The notes under the pieces were generated by a model, which worked only from the letters and a program-made list of their open reading frames with translations, did no database searches and was not told where the DNA came from. From the NCBI GenBank assembly GCA_036936605.1, contig JAUPFV010000003.1:151250997-151314996 (forward strand): 64,000 nt of DNA, read 5' to 3'. The position numbers were made by a program, and so were the translations under genes. Below are positions 9,873 to 23,384 of the stretch, piece by piece; position 1 is the first letter of the stretch; each line of letters starts with the position of its first letter. Source of the stretch: Limnanthes douglasii subsp. nivea. Lineage: Eukaryota > Streptophyta > Magnoliopsida > Brassicales > Limnanthaceae.

Positions 9873-11729
9873 AAAATATTTTCTACCTCTCCATATGTTG
9901 GACTCCTAACTTTTCCTTCCTACTCCTATCTATTTGGCCCGTTATTTTTCTCAGTGAATTAATGCAATTTGAACCACTCTTTTTTCCATAATATTTATCG
10001 TTTTTATACCATGTCTATTATAATTCTGCACCTCCTTTATTAATTCTTTTAACAATTAAATCATTTGTTTAATTTACATATAATAATCTTTTTAATTTTA
10101 TCAAATTTTGGTGATTTCGTTATTCCGATCGTAACTGTTCGGTCGAAATAATTTTTAATACATTATTTAATATGTTAAGAGCGAATAAGATCGGTCTTTT
10201 ATCTCACATGTTTAGACCGAATATAATATACAATATATAAATAAATAAAGTATCTCAATTAAATGAATCAAAGCAAAATCGTTCAGGTATACATCATGTT
10301 TTTGGGCCTCTTATCCTGCTTTTACGATTTGAACCCTTTTTTCTTGCTTCAAGTTCAAAACCTGAAATGATTATCAAAGGTTGAATTGACTCTTGTTAAT
10401 TTCTTCTTTTATAATGAATTTTAAGCTCGAGCTGTTTTATTCTTCCATGATAACAACCTGGAAATCAAGGTGATACCTGTAGATATTTGTGTTCTAAGAA
10501 CAGATTCTCATGCTTACAGATCTCGTTAGTATATATAATTCATAGTTTTCAGTCCTAATATAAGACAAATGTCTCTTTCTAGTTTGATGACCCTGAAACT
10601 AGAATAAAAAGCAAAAAAAAAGTTGATATTCGAGGGAATAAAATGCTAAGAGTTGATTATCTAATATGTGGAGCAACAAGAAAAATAAAATTGCTTTTGA
10701 GGACCTATAACAATCTAATATGTGTTAAAATTTTAGTAACTTTGAAAGAAATATGACTAGCTATTAATCATCAATTCTTAGGTATCCTACATCCAGACTC
10801 GCTAAGAGGATGATTTCTCTTAATTGAGCAGGAGCGTGGCTGTAGTTATAGTCTAACGTATCAACTACTAACATAAGCCCTTGAATGGCTAAAAAGTTTA
10901 TTTTCATATCTTTTTATATATTTGATTCTTCTTAAAGGTCTTTTGTTTCAAATACCACAAGCATTCCAATTTAGGTGTACTATTAGGGATCCTTACAAAT
11001 CTTTTAATATGCAATATTTTGTGAGTTATAAAACCTAAGAGGTCTATATTTTGATTTTTTTATCTTCCTACTTAAGACTTTCTTAAATTCTGATTCTTTT
11101 ATCTATCCTTATTAAAACTGGAGAAAAGGGAAAACTACTTATTGTTAATTGCTTAGGGGAGTTTTGTTTGGAATCAGAGTTATTCACGACATTAATTGTA
11201 AAGATAGAACTATTATCTATTGAATGAAAAGATCGATTATTTCATTGTCTAAATACTCATGTATTTTGTCTGCTTTCTTTATTGTTGGTCGTAAGATATC
11301 ATTTCTATACATTGTTTGATCTTCATGTATTTATATTGTAAAATTTGGATTCTCTTGCCTTTTAGTGTGCTATGTTTGCTTAGTAAAATTATTATCATTA
11401 TTTATTGGTAATTCATTAGTCAGTAAAATCATATTGTTTTTTTACTAAAGTCTCTCTAGATAAGTTATTAATAATAATGGACACAACTTTAGAGACCCAG
11501 ATTTCAGATTTTAAATTAGATTTTTGGGTTAGACTATTCTTAGCTTTTATATTATTTGAAGATGAATCTTATTTATATTTTTATAATGATATAAATAATT
11601 GAGGAGTAAAAGAAATTAGATAAAATGGGTACTGTTTAATCTTTACATAGTTAAAGGATAAATTTAATATTGAATACAAATACTAAATGTCCATTTTGCT
11701 ATAATTTCTAACCGATTTAGTTATTCATC
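9873..11729. other. AT-rich spacer, nothing identified
   Basis: No coding frame, RNA gene or clear repeat structure was recognised on either strand. It probably holds unrecognisable old transposon DNA. Confidence 0.4.
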
Positions 11730-13500
11730 CTGTGTCCTATAAATAGGAGGGGAAATTAAGAAATAAAGATGATTGCAATTTTATATGCATTGTTTTTAGC
11801 AACTATTTCTTTCTTAAATAGTCAAGTTATTTTCTCTATCTGAAATTACTTTTACTAGTTTGATCTGTACATATAAAATTTTATACTTAACAATTTTGAA
11901 TAAGTTTATTATATTCTTCTGTTTTATAACCTAAATGCCTACATGATTGAAAATATACAAGCATGTCACCATATATCATATCAATCCTGAATCCTCAATT
12001 ATCCTTGTAGCTTGTTTTAAGATTCATGGATACATCAAGCTCAAACCATGCCTTACATCAATTGAGCTTAGCCTATTTTTTAAGGGTACCTCATGCTTTC
12101 CTAAAGAACGAAACCGAGGTGATAGTCAGGAAAATGGAGAACGCGAACAATCTGATATAGAGAATCGGATAAATCAGTTGTTAGAAAAGATAACTCTATT
12201 GAACGATGAGTTTAATCGAGGAGATCAGCAAATCCAATCATGTAGGATGAAATCCAAGGTGCAACAAGTTGACGAGAATTGTTTTTGGAAAAATTATCTT
12301 ATGAATCTTACACAACTCGACAAGTTCGAAGTGACCGTAAAAAGGCGCATTTCTAGTCAGACCGAGAACATCATTCTGCATGAAAGGAAACGAAAGATAA
12401 ATATCGACATATTTTGATTACTGGTAGTAAATTTTCTACTCCGAATTCTGAGGGTCACTCGTTTAAATAATGGAAACATTGGCATTTTTCCGAAGAGAGA
12501 GGGAAGTCGACGTCAAAAATCACGCAAAGAGCTTAGATTGGAAAAATAAAGCAAACTTCAAAATATGAGGGACAACCCATGGTACGAGGGGAAAATATCC
12601 AATCAATATGTCAATATTGAGGACCAGAACTTGTACGCAGTCATGAGAGCAAATTGAGCTAATTAGTATATACAAAAAGTGGATAAGAGGAATTCTCTTC
12701 TGTCTGTTGAGATTAGGTTGATACCTCTTCCTAGACGCTTTGATATTTCGAATTTAGAAAAAATTGATGGAACACAAGATCTCGATGATCACATTGAGCA
12801 GTTTAAAAATTATATGACGAACTTCGAAGATGATGATATGGTGGTGTGTAGAGCATTATCGCAAACTTTTAAGGACATTGCATTGAAATGGTACAATAAA
12901 ATTATGCGGGGATATATAACCAGCTTTAGAATTTTTTTATACTGTATTTTGAAGACAATTTATGGAGAGCAAAGAGATGTGAGCTAATGCTGATACTATC
13001 ATACAAAGCAAACATGCATTAGGGGAAAAATTAAAATATTATACTAGACGATCTGTGTTAACAAAAACCGAGTTGGAAAATTGTGAAGAGCTTATTATCA
13101 TATGAGCCTTTAAGCAAGGATTACTTCAAGGTGATTTAGAAATTGAGATTACGAAGAGAAGGGCATTGAAATTCGGAGTTTTAATGGATCAAGTTGAAGA
13201 ACAAATTAAAATAGAAAAGTCGACGAGAGTTCCAAGTGAGTCGAGTTCCATCTAACAAAATTTGGGGCATGCATCTACTAGACAAAGATATCAGGGGAGC
13301 TATTCGAATTCCTATAGACTATCTCGTCCAAGGGTAAATGTTAGTCATCTTCCTTGTACAGGAAGAGCACATACTCAACCAACTAGTTACTAACCTCACA
13401 GAGTGAGGCCCAACCAGTGGATAAGTACAACATATTTTGCGGTGTTAACTGATAATGTGGCTAAAATATTTGAAAGAGCTCCACATTCTAAACCACATAA
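11730..13500 (+). pseudogene. Old Ty3/gypsy gag remnant
   Basis: A TATA-like cctataaataggagg at about 11737 resembles an LTR promoter. The frame 11947-12417 holds a charged segment (DIENRINQLLEKITLLN). The frame 12679-12987 is a gag domain: LPRRFDISNLEKIDG, DHIEQFKNYMTNF, CRALSQTFKDIALKWYN, closely parallel to the gag at 8510-9010. 13140-13490 continues with a later gag segment (RPNQWISTTYFAVLTDNVAKI, matching the QPEWFAELKENVATI stretch of the minus gypsy). Several stops and frame breaks show it is long dead. Confidence 0.65.
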
Positions 13501-13639
13501 ATCTTGTGTTGTTTGCTGTTTTAATTTTAAGGAATTCTATATTTGTAAGAGCTTAAGTACAAGTCTAAATTCTGATCCACACCCACTTAACATCTTAATA
13601 TGTCTTGTTTGTTTTCATAAACTTATTTATGTCTATGGA

Positions 13640-16600
13640 TTTCACTTAGCAAGTGGTGCATTAAGCATGAAGATTTACACGTGGATCTGGAAATCAATTA
13701 ATCAATAGAGATGAACACAGAAGAATAAGGATGGATTTTTATGAAGATAAGTTTGATGAAATTTGAATTTTATAAACTCACTGTAGATGAACGATTTTAA
13801 TATTTGAGAAGTAGAATCAAATATCTTTTTATAAAAAATGGTTTTCCTATCGTCATTGTTGGGGAAGTTATAAAAGATATTGATGTCCACGTGTTGGTCT
13901 GCAAGAGAGAAGGTCATATCAGGAAAAATTTACTAATGTATTAATAGATTTTACTTGCATATATTGTAACAAATGATATTTATTTCATATGGCTTCCAAC
14001 AATCACTACTTTAGATAAAGAATTTTGAGGATGCACTCATACTCGAGAATGATGAGTTATGTGTTGTAGAAGGAATAGATTGTGTAAGACTCGAGTTGTC
14101 TACATAACTTGAGAACATCATAAAAATGTGAGGTACGTCCCTGATGCTAAAAGAAGCCTCTTACATATTGGAATGTTTGATGATGAATTTTATAACTATA
14201 TATGTAGAGATTGCAAACTTAAAGTCTTACAAGGGCCACTAGTTGTTATAAAAGCCTATAGAGCTAATAATGTATTAGTTTTTGAAGGGTCTATAATAGT
14301 TAAAGGTGAAAATGATTAAATGAACTTAACAAACAAGAGTTGTTGAATGGGGATAAAGTTCATAAGCGAATTTTACAAGAATTGTGTGTTCGTTAAAAGC
14401 AAGAGATTCAGATTTGCAACCATTAACCATACAACTAAATATTTGCTTGAGTATGTTCATTCAGACCTTTTGAAACTTGATGATATCTTATTAAGGAAGT
14501 TTTTATGTAATTTATATCCATAATTGATGAATATTCAAGGAAAATATAGGTTATACTTTTGAAGTCTAAATATGAAGCACTCAATGCATTTACGAATTGA
14601 AAGAATCTAGTGGAGAATCTGTTCGAAACAATGCTACACGAGCTAATAACTAACAATTGCTTAGAATTTGTGAATGAACCATACACTAGATAATACTCTA
14701 AACTCGGTATTTCTTGATACAATACTGTGAAATGAATTCCTAAACAAAATGGATTTACTGAAAGGATGAACCAAACCTTACTTTACAATGTGAGTTTTAT
14801 GCATATAATAACTATAATATATAAGAATATTTACAGAGAAGCTACCAAAATAATTGCCTACATTATCAACAAGATCCATTTTTTACACAAAAATTCATAT
14901 ATTCTCAAGATAAGAAAACCATTAATGAGTCACTTGATAGTGTTCAGATTTGCTTCTTATGCACAAGTAAAGCATGACGAGCTTTAGCCAAGAGAACTAA
15001 AGTGTCTGTTTCTCGGTTATCCGGAAGGATTAAAAAATTATAGGTTGTGATGTTCAAAATCTATGAATGAGAAGGATTTAATTATCAGGGATATGGTATT
15101 CAATGAATTTAGAATTTCATTGCTCAAGAAATTTAAGATTAAACATACTATTATTAATGATAGGGTTGAAGTTACGGTGAAGTTTGAACAAGAATGTGAA
15201 GTTGAGGGTGCTTTTGTTAAAGCTGGCATTTGTAAGGGTTCAACTTTTGTATTAAAAAATCAACCACTGCATAAGTTAAGAATTGACCGGGGGTATGATG
15301 GTTCAGATACTTTCGATGTTCAAACTGGAAAGCAACAAATATATTTTGGCAGTTATCAATTGGTAAATGATAGAGCTTAGAACCCTAATATGCTTACATA
15401 GAGGTACGATTATATTGGTATTATAAGTTATGCTTTATCTGTTAAAATATATGAAAATGATATTGAACTTGAGAGTTATCCTGATGATAAATTGAAATGG
15501 TAAACGTTAATGGAGAAATAGTTAAATTCTCTAAAGAAAAATATCACTTAGATTCTTGTGAAGCAGTTGAAAAATCAGAAGCTTGGTGGTTGTAAATGGA
15601 TATTCATAAAAAAGTAAGGTATTTGTGGAGTTTAACTATCTAGGGGAAAATCTAGAGTGATGGCTAAGGGCTAAAAAATATGGTGTTGATTTAAATAAGA
15701 TTTTCTCAGTGGTTGTGAAACAAACCATTATAAGGAATATGTTGTTAATTGTTACAAGATTTGATATTGCGTTTGAACATATGGAATGCCTTATTTTTTT
15801 TTCATAAATAACTGAAGAAGACCATCTATATGAGACACCTTCAAACTTTCAAATAAGGTCATTAGACTGATGTATGTTTGTTCAAGAGACCTCTATATGG
15901 ACCAAAAGAATTACCGAGTTAATAAAATTAGAGGTGTGATTCCTTTATGAAGTCAATTATTTATGAGATAAGGTGTTATGAAATTAATATCTATCATAAT
16001 GAGGAAATACTCATGGATAGAAACATTATGTTGCTATTGTATGTTGATGGAATAAAACTGAAAATGATAAAAATAAGAATTAAAACTATGGAGATTAACT
16101 GAAAAGAGAGTTTGAAATGAATAATATGGAAGAAACTAAGATAATTCTTGGAATATAAATTAAAAGAAGTAAACTGAGAGGTAAATATATTTATCTTAAA
16201 GAGAATACATAAAGAAGGTATTTAAGAAGTTTGGAATGTCTGAAACCAGAGTTATTAAAACTCGCATCGGTGCTCAATTCAAACTTACCACCACTAAACA
16301 TTATCTTATGTAAAAGAGAGTAAGTTTATGCAAGAGATATGCAATGCAAATATCATTGGAAGTATTATGAATGTTATGATTTACACCAGACATGGTTTTG
16401 CATACTCAATTAGCATCTGAGAAAATTTATGACAAATCCTAGATGCATCACTAGCATACCCATAAATAAACATTAGATATTGGAGTGTGTTATAAGTAGA
16501 AGTAGAGTAATGATGAAGTGATGTGAGGTTATGTGGACTATAATTATGTAGGTTGCCTTGATATAATAAAGTCAAATTTTGGTTATTTGTTTACAGTGTT

Positions 16601-16760
16601 TATTGGAGTGGTTAGTTAGAAAGCTTGTCTGTAAAATATTGTTGCATTATCATCTACAGAAGCTGAATATATGGTTAGAACTGATGCCATTAAAATAAAT
16701 CATAAGGTTAAAGAGATTACTCGGTGAGATACTGATATACAACAAAATATGACATTATTT
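13640..16760 (+). mobile_element. Degenerate Ty1/copia gag-pol
   Basis: Only short frames survive, but domains follow copia order. A zinc-knuckle-like CKREGHIRK lies near 13900. The pre-integrase motif YVPDAKRSLLHIGM lies at 14128-14319 and the YVHSDLL motif near 14455. Integrase traces follow (NGFTERMNQTLL, 14750), then the post-integrase segment at 15063-15380. RT traces start near 15590. RNase H with ALSSTEAEYM ends near 16690. Stops are dense. No LTR pair was recognised. Confidence 0.7.
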
Positions 16761-17574
16761 AGATAATGGGGTTTTGTATTTGACGAGAAGTCTCAAGTTT
16801 TATCCAGCCTAGAAGTTTGGGATCATATTTTAATTATTCAACTGTGTTTATTATCTTATTTTTGTTTCTCTCGTTTATGCAAAAATCTTGATTTTTCTAA
16901 ACTCTATCTTTTTATCTGATCACCTCGGTCAAACAAGTTTACTCCACTTCAAATGACATGTCATAATACTATTAGTACTTTTTTTTATAAAACTGTAATA
17001 TCACCATATGAGCTATAAAAAATAAAAATAAAAATCAAATACTGGTGACTTCAAAATGTGAGAGCATTTGTTTCTCAAAATATTATGGATCCATTGGTTC
17101 GCATTGGATCTTAAAGTCACGAGATCTGTTTTTATCAAATATGTAGCATATTAAAAAAATGTGTAAGTTGTAAGACTTGAGTTATAAATAGTATTTGAAT
17201 TTAAAAACATATTTTTGAGTAATTCTTAATATGTCAAATCATTTAGCAAAACATAACTAAAAATAAAATAACATTTTGAAAAAAACATCCAAGGTGGTTG
17301 AGAATCAGTTTTATCTATATGTTTTTTTATCTTACACTAAAATTAAGGTGTTTCAAATTGTGAGCTTGTTTAGCATCAATTTCAATTTGATACCTTAAAC
17401 CCAGTTGGGTTGTCGTTCTATCACTCTTCAGTTTTTTATCTATTCAATTCAGTAATTGGCTTAATTGGCTGTCTACTGAGTTTAATAATAGTCCAACCCA
17501 TTTTATGTAGCAAATAAAATCTCTAAAATAACACATTTTAAACTATTGGACAAATAATTTAATTAATTTATTAT
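16761..17574. other. AT-rich spacer, nothing identified
   Basis: No coding frame or RNA gene was seen. It may include the decayed 3' end of the copia element upstream. Confidence 0.35.
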
Positions 17575-17720
17575 GTGACATGACAATCAATTGATAGATC
17601 ATATAAAAATAACAAAATTATTGAAAAAGTAACATAATGAAATATGTAGTTCAAATTGAATAATTCTACATTTCCATGACAACAGATGTACCAATATATT
17701 GATGATTAAAAGTTGATTAC
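17575..17720. repeat. Dispersed repeat, copy 1 (possible copia LTR piece)
   Basis: The phrases caattgatagatcatata, aagtaacataatga, gaataattctac and accaatatattgatgat recur in the same order near 19225 and in part near 19790. The position just beyond the 3' end of the minus-strand copia body suggests a remnant of its LTR. Confidence 0.4.
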
Positions 17721-17929
17721 CAAAAAAATTAAAGTTATATATAGCTTACGTAACTAATCTTGAACTCAAATAACCAATTTTGTAGCTATTTTCCAATCAA
17801 ACAACTAGTTTCATAACTACTTTAAGCTCATGTAACTATTAATGATTTTATATATGAACCGATCATAAAAATTCTCCACTTTAGATAAAGTTTATCAATA
17901 TTATTGCTAAAATATTCTATTCTACACAA

Positions 17930-19200
17930 TCATGGAGATACTCATAAATCCTATATTTTAATAAAATAAATACAAAAATTAAACTTTCCATCTAGTATAG
18001 CTTTGGTTAGTACATACAATTGATTGTCTTTGGTTCATATTTTATCAACCTCATTACCCTTTCTCTATAACATTTCTAATGAAATTAAGTTTGAGGTCCA
18101 CATGTTTGGATCTCTCATGGAACTTAGGATTTTCTATTTAAAAAAATGCACTTTGAAATGAAGTTGGATGTCCACATGTTTGCTCTTTTGATCATAATAT
18201 ATCCCAAGATCTTATGTTCATCTTGAGTATCTCATGAGTCATTTCGATGCATATTAGTGAGGCTTTTTATGATTAGCCATAAACCTTCTCAAATACTTAT
18301 TGAGTATGCAAATTCAGGTTTTGTACACATCTTGAAATACATGATGGTTCCAATCATATTTGCATAGAGTATCTCTTCAATGAAAGTCTTATGTGCCTCG
18401 GTTACATGCGTTTGAGTAGTACTGACTTTGAAATGAACTCAAGTACGTATCGTAATAGCTTTAGATCCTACCATCTCATATGTTTTGAGTATGTTTTTAG
18501 TATACTCTTTATGATACAAGAATATATATGCTTTGTTTTTGTTTTTAATATATTCCAAAGATCCGTTTAAATCTCCACATAACTTTGATTTCAAACTCAC
18601 CATTGAGCTTTTTCATCAAGTAATTAGTCTTCATTATATTGATTCCAATAGTTAATACATCATCGAGATACAACAACATAGAAACCTGCTTTACAATGTG
18701 TGTTTCCTCGTTATAATACACACAACTATCAACTGCTTTCCTTTTAGTTAATAGTCTTCATGGATGAGTTGAATATTTGATTTCACTGTCTAATATAATG
18801 TTTAAGTCCATACAATGGTATTTTTAAATATACACGAATCATTTACACTTCTTTCTTCTCCATGTAGGTAGTTTTTTTTCTAGTTCTTTATAAAAAAAGA
18901 AACTGTAACCTCTATTTAATCTAATTTTAGATCAAACTTAGCCACAAGAGATATAAGAGTTCTAACTCAAGTTTTCTTCATAACTAGTGGAAAAATCTCA
19001 TTACGATCAACTTATTTTTTCTATGTAAATCCTTTAGCCATTAGTCTTGTTTTGAATATAGAAAATTCAACTCATAATTTTCACCCACTTCTCATTATCA
19101 TAACTTCTTAGTAACTTTTATGTTTTAGACTAGTCTTCTTTAATGCAACAATAAGAACGTAAAAAATTATGTCATCATGGACACGCTTTCGAGTTTGTAA
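17930..19200 (-). mobile_element. Degenerate Ty1/copia RT-RNase H, minus strand
   Basis: Translation of the minus strand gives copia landmarks in order despite many stops. The RT core LLYLDDVLTIGIN (about 18650-18690) stands for the YVDD box. LMKKLNGEFEIK follows. Then come YANMIGTIMYF and CTKPEFAYSIS (about 18300-18380), and near 17980-18110 the terminal copia segment SKHVDLKLNFIRN and VLTKAILDGKFNFC. No frame is long enough to be called as an ORF. Confidence 0.65.
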
Positions 19201-19224
19201 ATATAATTGATTGATTATAAATTG

Positions 19225-19375
19225 TTATGAAAATCAGTTGGTACATCCCACACGAATTCTAATAATTGTATAAAAATGTAACACAATGATATACATGGTT
19301 CGGATTGAATAATCGTTCATCCACGTGACAAAATATGTATCAATATATTGATGATCAAGAGTTTGTATTATGCTC
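19225..19375. repeat. Dispersed repeat, copy 2 (possible copia LTR piece)
   Basis: Shares ordered phrases with 17575-17720 (gaaaatcagttggtacatc, aatgtaacacaatga, gaataatcgttc, atcaatatattgatgatca). It lies beyond the 5' side of the minus-strand copia body, as a 5' LTR would. Similarity is partial. Confidence 0.4.
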
Positions 19376-19789
19376 TTTATCTATACTCAACATCTACTTC
19401 CTAGAATCGGAGTTTGTCTTGTTTTAGATGAGCATACGCAATGCAATCAAACATTCACATATAATAACTTCTTCTTAATCGATATATTTTGAAAATACTT
19501 GAACTCTAATAAATTATATGGCTTCTCTAACTCTTTCGCTGAGAATTATATTCATTTTTTTAAATCATTATGTTTAACGATTTTCCTTTTACAATATTGT
19601 GTCTAAAAAGTTCATGCTTAGATCATAGCTTATTAAAATGATCATTGATAAATTCTACACAGGTGTCTGGTTAATCTTCCTCGCCTTCTTTTCATATTAA
19701 TTCTCCACGGCACTAGAAATTCCAAAAGTCATATATGTTTTCCTTTACTTTATGAGCTATCAACTTTTCAACTCCACTCTCACCACACA

Positions 19790-19880
19790 TGTGAAAATCA
19801 ATTGATATATCATACAAAAACACTAAAAAAACGTATTGAAAAAGTAAGACAATGATTTCATACCGAATAATTCTACGTCC
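19790..19880. repeat. Dispersed repeat, copy 3
   Basis: Contains gaaaatcaattgatatatc, gaaaaagtaagacaatga and gaataattctacg, the same phrase order as the other two copies, in about 90 bp. Confidence 0.4.
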
Positions 19881-20356
19881 ACAAAACAACCACAACACAA
19901 TAGAAGTACTATTACAAAATTAACTAACTTCATTGAACTTTAATAACTAACTTTATCACCTGGCTTTCAACACAATATCACATGGCTTTCAAATTTCAAT
20001 AAATTCAATCCAATTCGACATTATTCTTAAACCATTACACACGCCACATCAAACAAAAGGATTTTATGTGCTAGTAATGCAAATAAGATTACGGTGCAAC
20101 ATCTGCTGCAGGCGCTTTAAAACTTGTGTAGCACCGTACCTGCCATTTGAGCCAGAAATAAAAAAGCCAAGGACTTGTTTAATAAGATTACGGTGCAATC
20201 TTGATATGACAAAAGGCTTGACTGCAAGGTGATGAGAAGATACACATGCCATTTTGAGTTTGTTGGAATATGTGATGAGAAGATACAAATGCCATTCTGA
20301 GTTTCCTAGTTTGCTGGTAGATGTGACGACAAGATATATATGCCATTTTGAGTTGC

Positions 20357-23027
20357 TCACTCGAGCAAACGCTTGTGTTTACACCAAGCAATAGCGCTGA
20401 TGTACAAAACGATGGTTCCAGCAGCACCGCCAAAAACAGTCCACAGCCATTTGTGCATCCCAGTCTTTTTTTGAAGATATGTGTCGGCTTGGAACATATC
20501 AATACCGATATTCATACCAAATACTCCAGCCACCGCGATAAAAGCACTTAAAACGAGCGTTGCTGTGGTTAACATCACTCCCATCTGAAGAAGATGATTC
20601 TGTTTGTCATCCAGCATTATGTTGATGTAGTCCTCCGTGTCATCAACGTACTCCCTCAGCTTTATAATATTCGGTCAATCAATCAATATAGTTCCGATGC
20701 TAGCTAGAAAAAAACTAACAATAGCAACTTGCTAATTTTTAACAACATAATCTGTATTTGTACCGTGGATAGGTTGTTAAGCGTGCCATCAATTTGCACA
20801 AAATAGGCCTCCAAAAGCATCTCGAGCTCCTCAACATCAAAACTCTTGCTTATAGCACTGCGTGTAGTACTCGTAAAGGTCCCACGGCTATTCCTGCTAA
20901 GTGCATTATGCATACTGAATAGATTAGCACGAGCACTGTCTGTGTCATCAAAATCATCTTCGTAGGACTCAGTAGCATCTGGGGAGATTTCAGCTGGACC
21001 CCTAAATAACAATTGTATACAAACTCAGATACAAAAGAAATAAATTAGAGATATAATTTGATCATTTTCTGTTTTTCGATTTGATATTCAATATTCATTG
21101 AAGTATATAATTACTAATCATTTTTCCAGCACAATATTACTCGTTGGCAACAGTACAGGATGCTGACGCTACGTGCGCTTTATTCTAAGTCAAAAACATC
21201 TAGAGCCTTCCGGCCTTTCCCAATAGTTAATGTACTGTAAACCGTACTCTACGCTAACCTTAGACATTTTGACTCGAAACTAAATTCCTATAGTCTAAAA
21301 GGTACTATGGATTCAAAAAGTAGTTGCTGGTGCTGTTCTAAAAGAGGAATGAAGTTCTACATTTGTTCAGACTTTAACTTTTATAAAATTGAGAATTGAG
21401 AATAAGCTTTGCCTGTCGTCCATGTCTGCTTCAAGAATTTCTTCATCTACTAAACCGCTGGCGTTGATGGAAGCATCCGAAGAATTTTCCATCTGTTGAG
21501 CTAATTTCTCAGTCAAGTACATTTCTGCCATGTCTTCATCATCATCTAAGAGATGCTCTAGTTCATCTCTCACCTAGCCATCAACATTTTCAAGTATAAG
21601 CCAAATTTTAAATCAAACTTGCAACCGTACACATGATAAATCTGTACACTATATATAGCATATAAACTCTTCTAAGTACCTTCTGTACACGCCCGGTTAT
21701 TGCCACCAGTCGACTTTTGATTTGACGAACACGTTCCAAATTGAGAGTACTAATTTTAGAAGTCAGTTTGTCCAAAGCTGGGTGAGCCTCTAGCTCCAAA
21801 GTTTTAGCCTGTTTTCAGTTCCGAAGGAACAATCAACACCATATTTGTTATATAATATTTGATTGACAAGTATATAATACCAATAAAATATTCAAGAAGG
21901 AAAACCCCATAAATTTTATTTTATATTTCATTATATATTAAAAAAATTACATAAAATGTATTTATATATTAAAAAAAAAGTATTTCGCCATAAATTCTAC
22001 TAAAAAATATCAAATTTTATGTTATCCTGGTTGCTTTAATCAGTTCCGGTCGGGTCGGGTATAAAAACATAGCCATCTGGAGCGGGGACCGGTGTCTGGG
22101 TCCTCTGGGACAGTTTTTGTTTAGAAAACCTTGACCCGCCATCCGGGTCGGATCCAGTTCTCTATTTTGAAAATAGGTTGGAATCAGATCGGGGTTTCAG
22201 CGATTGCTCCCAGCCCAAACCATTGCAATCCTTATTTTCATGTAAGTCTATTTTGAAAAACAAAAACAATTACCACACAGTACAGAATTATTACTGAAAT
22301 TCAAATTAAGTCCATCAATAAAAGTAATTTAATTTCCGACAATAAGATTGACCTCATGCTCTAAAGAAGTACACGCAGCTTCAAGACAGGTCTCCAATAC
22401 AACAAACTCGAACGGAAGAACCCGGGATCCATCCAGACCTTGTTTCTCATTAGTCTTGTTCTCTTCGTTTAGATAATTGTCTTTCTCAGGACTATTACCT
22501 TCCTGTAATAATATATATAAAACAAAACATACCATGTCTTAATAATTTAATATTATTATTCAAGTCATGAACACGTCATACCCATTGATTGGTCTTATCT
22601 AAAAAAATAGTAATAAAGTAAGAACCTGAGATTTGGTGGCGTGAAAATGGCACAAGATCCGTTTCTGCACTTCGTCAACAAAAGGTTCAACAGAAGGATC
22701 TTTGTAGTTCAACAGCAAAACCTCTTGTGCACTGATAATCGCTTTTATATGCTCCAAGTTTATAACAATAGCTCTTTCTCTCCCCAACACCGTCGACGGA
22801 TACGACAGATTCGGGTCCAGAATCCGAAGATCCCGCCCTGGGAGACCCGTCCGCCGCATAATTGCGTGTTTTCCTGCTTCTAGAAGTTCTGATTGCCCCG
22901 AGGAGCTGAGGACTAGCCACAGACGGACGCCGGCTGCTGCTTTCTTGCGGTGGCCCGCGGCGATGGGTGTATGCCGGGTCGGGTCATGTTCGGGTTTGGG
23001 AAGTGGAAGGGAATTAGGTGTTCTCAT
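20357..23027 (-). CDS. MRS2: MRS2/MGT (CorA-type) magnesium transporter
   Basis: Six exons on the minus strand: 23027-22626, 22502-22353, 21808-21680, 21573-21413, 21001-20764 and 20659-20357, giving a 460-residue protein with all frames joining cleanly. MRS2 proteins are pentameric Mg2+ channels of plant and organellar membranes. Landmarks are RDLRILDP and LGRERAIVINLEHIKAI in the N-terminal domain, RVRQIKSRLVAITGRVQK and VRDELEHLLDDDEDMAEMYL in the long helices, LEMLLEAYF, YVDDTEDYINI, and the diagnostic GMN at about 408-410 at the end of the first membrane helix (388-407). A second membrane helix (about 428-455) precedes a basic tail. Length and intron count fit the family. The exon 4 donor is GC rather than GT. 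No lesion was seen, so the gene is probably functional; the paralogue number was not assigned. Confidence 0.93.
22020..22240. repeat. GC-rich insertion in MRS2 intron 2
   Basis: In an otherwise AT-rich intron, this stretch has phrases such as cggtcgggtcgggta, gacccgccatccgggtcgg and gggaccggtg. Base composition differs sharply from both sides, suggesting a transposon fragment inserted in the intron. I could not assign a family. Confidence 0.35.
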
Positions 23028-23384
23028 GGTCGATTAGATGATGGTCGGAGATGGAGAGGTGGTTAGTGGTTGTGTAAGGATCATATGTATGTGTATACTT
23101 TGAGCCTTTAGGACACATTTAAATGGCTAAAATTTAGTTAGGATGTAATAACTTTTTATGAATCTGTAATAATGTTTTTGTTTGGTAAGAGTATCATTTT
23201 CTTTTGGTAAAAATTTGAACCAATGGAATTGCTAAAGAAACACCAAAAACTATTCGGTGTATTGATACAATTTTTTTTTTTTAATTTTATAAAGTTATTA
23301 CTTTTGTTATTTTTAGTGTTCGCATTATAAGAATATTTATAAAAATAATTATTTGGTTAATTCACTATTATTATTTTTTAGGAA
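23028..23384 (-). promoter_or_regulatory. MRS2 5' flank, about 360 bp
   Basis: Between the MRS2 start codon and the left end of the 12 kb MULE there are only about 360 bases. The transporter's promoter must therefore be within this stretch or reach into the element. No unambiguous TATA box was identified. Confidence 0.35.

Noticed and set aside
9873..11729. tRNA or other structured RNA genes in spacers
   Set aside because: No cloverleaf-like or B-box pattern was found by eye here or in the other spacers. A covariance-model scan would be decisive.
17575..19880. A full LTR pair for the minus-strand copia element
   Set aside because: The three dispersed repeats share ordered phrases for only 90-150 bases and lack TG...CA ends that I could pair.
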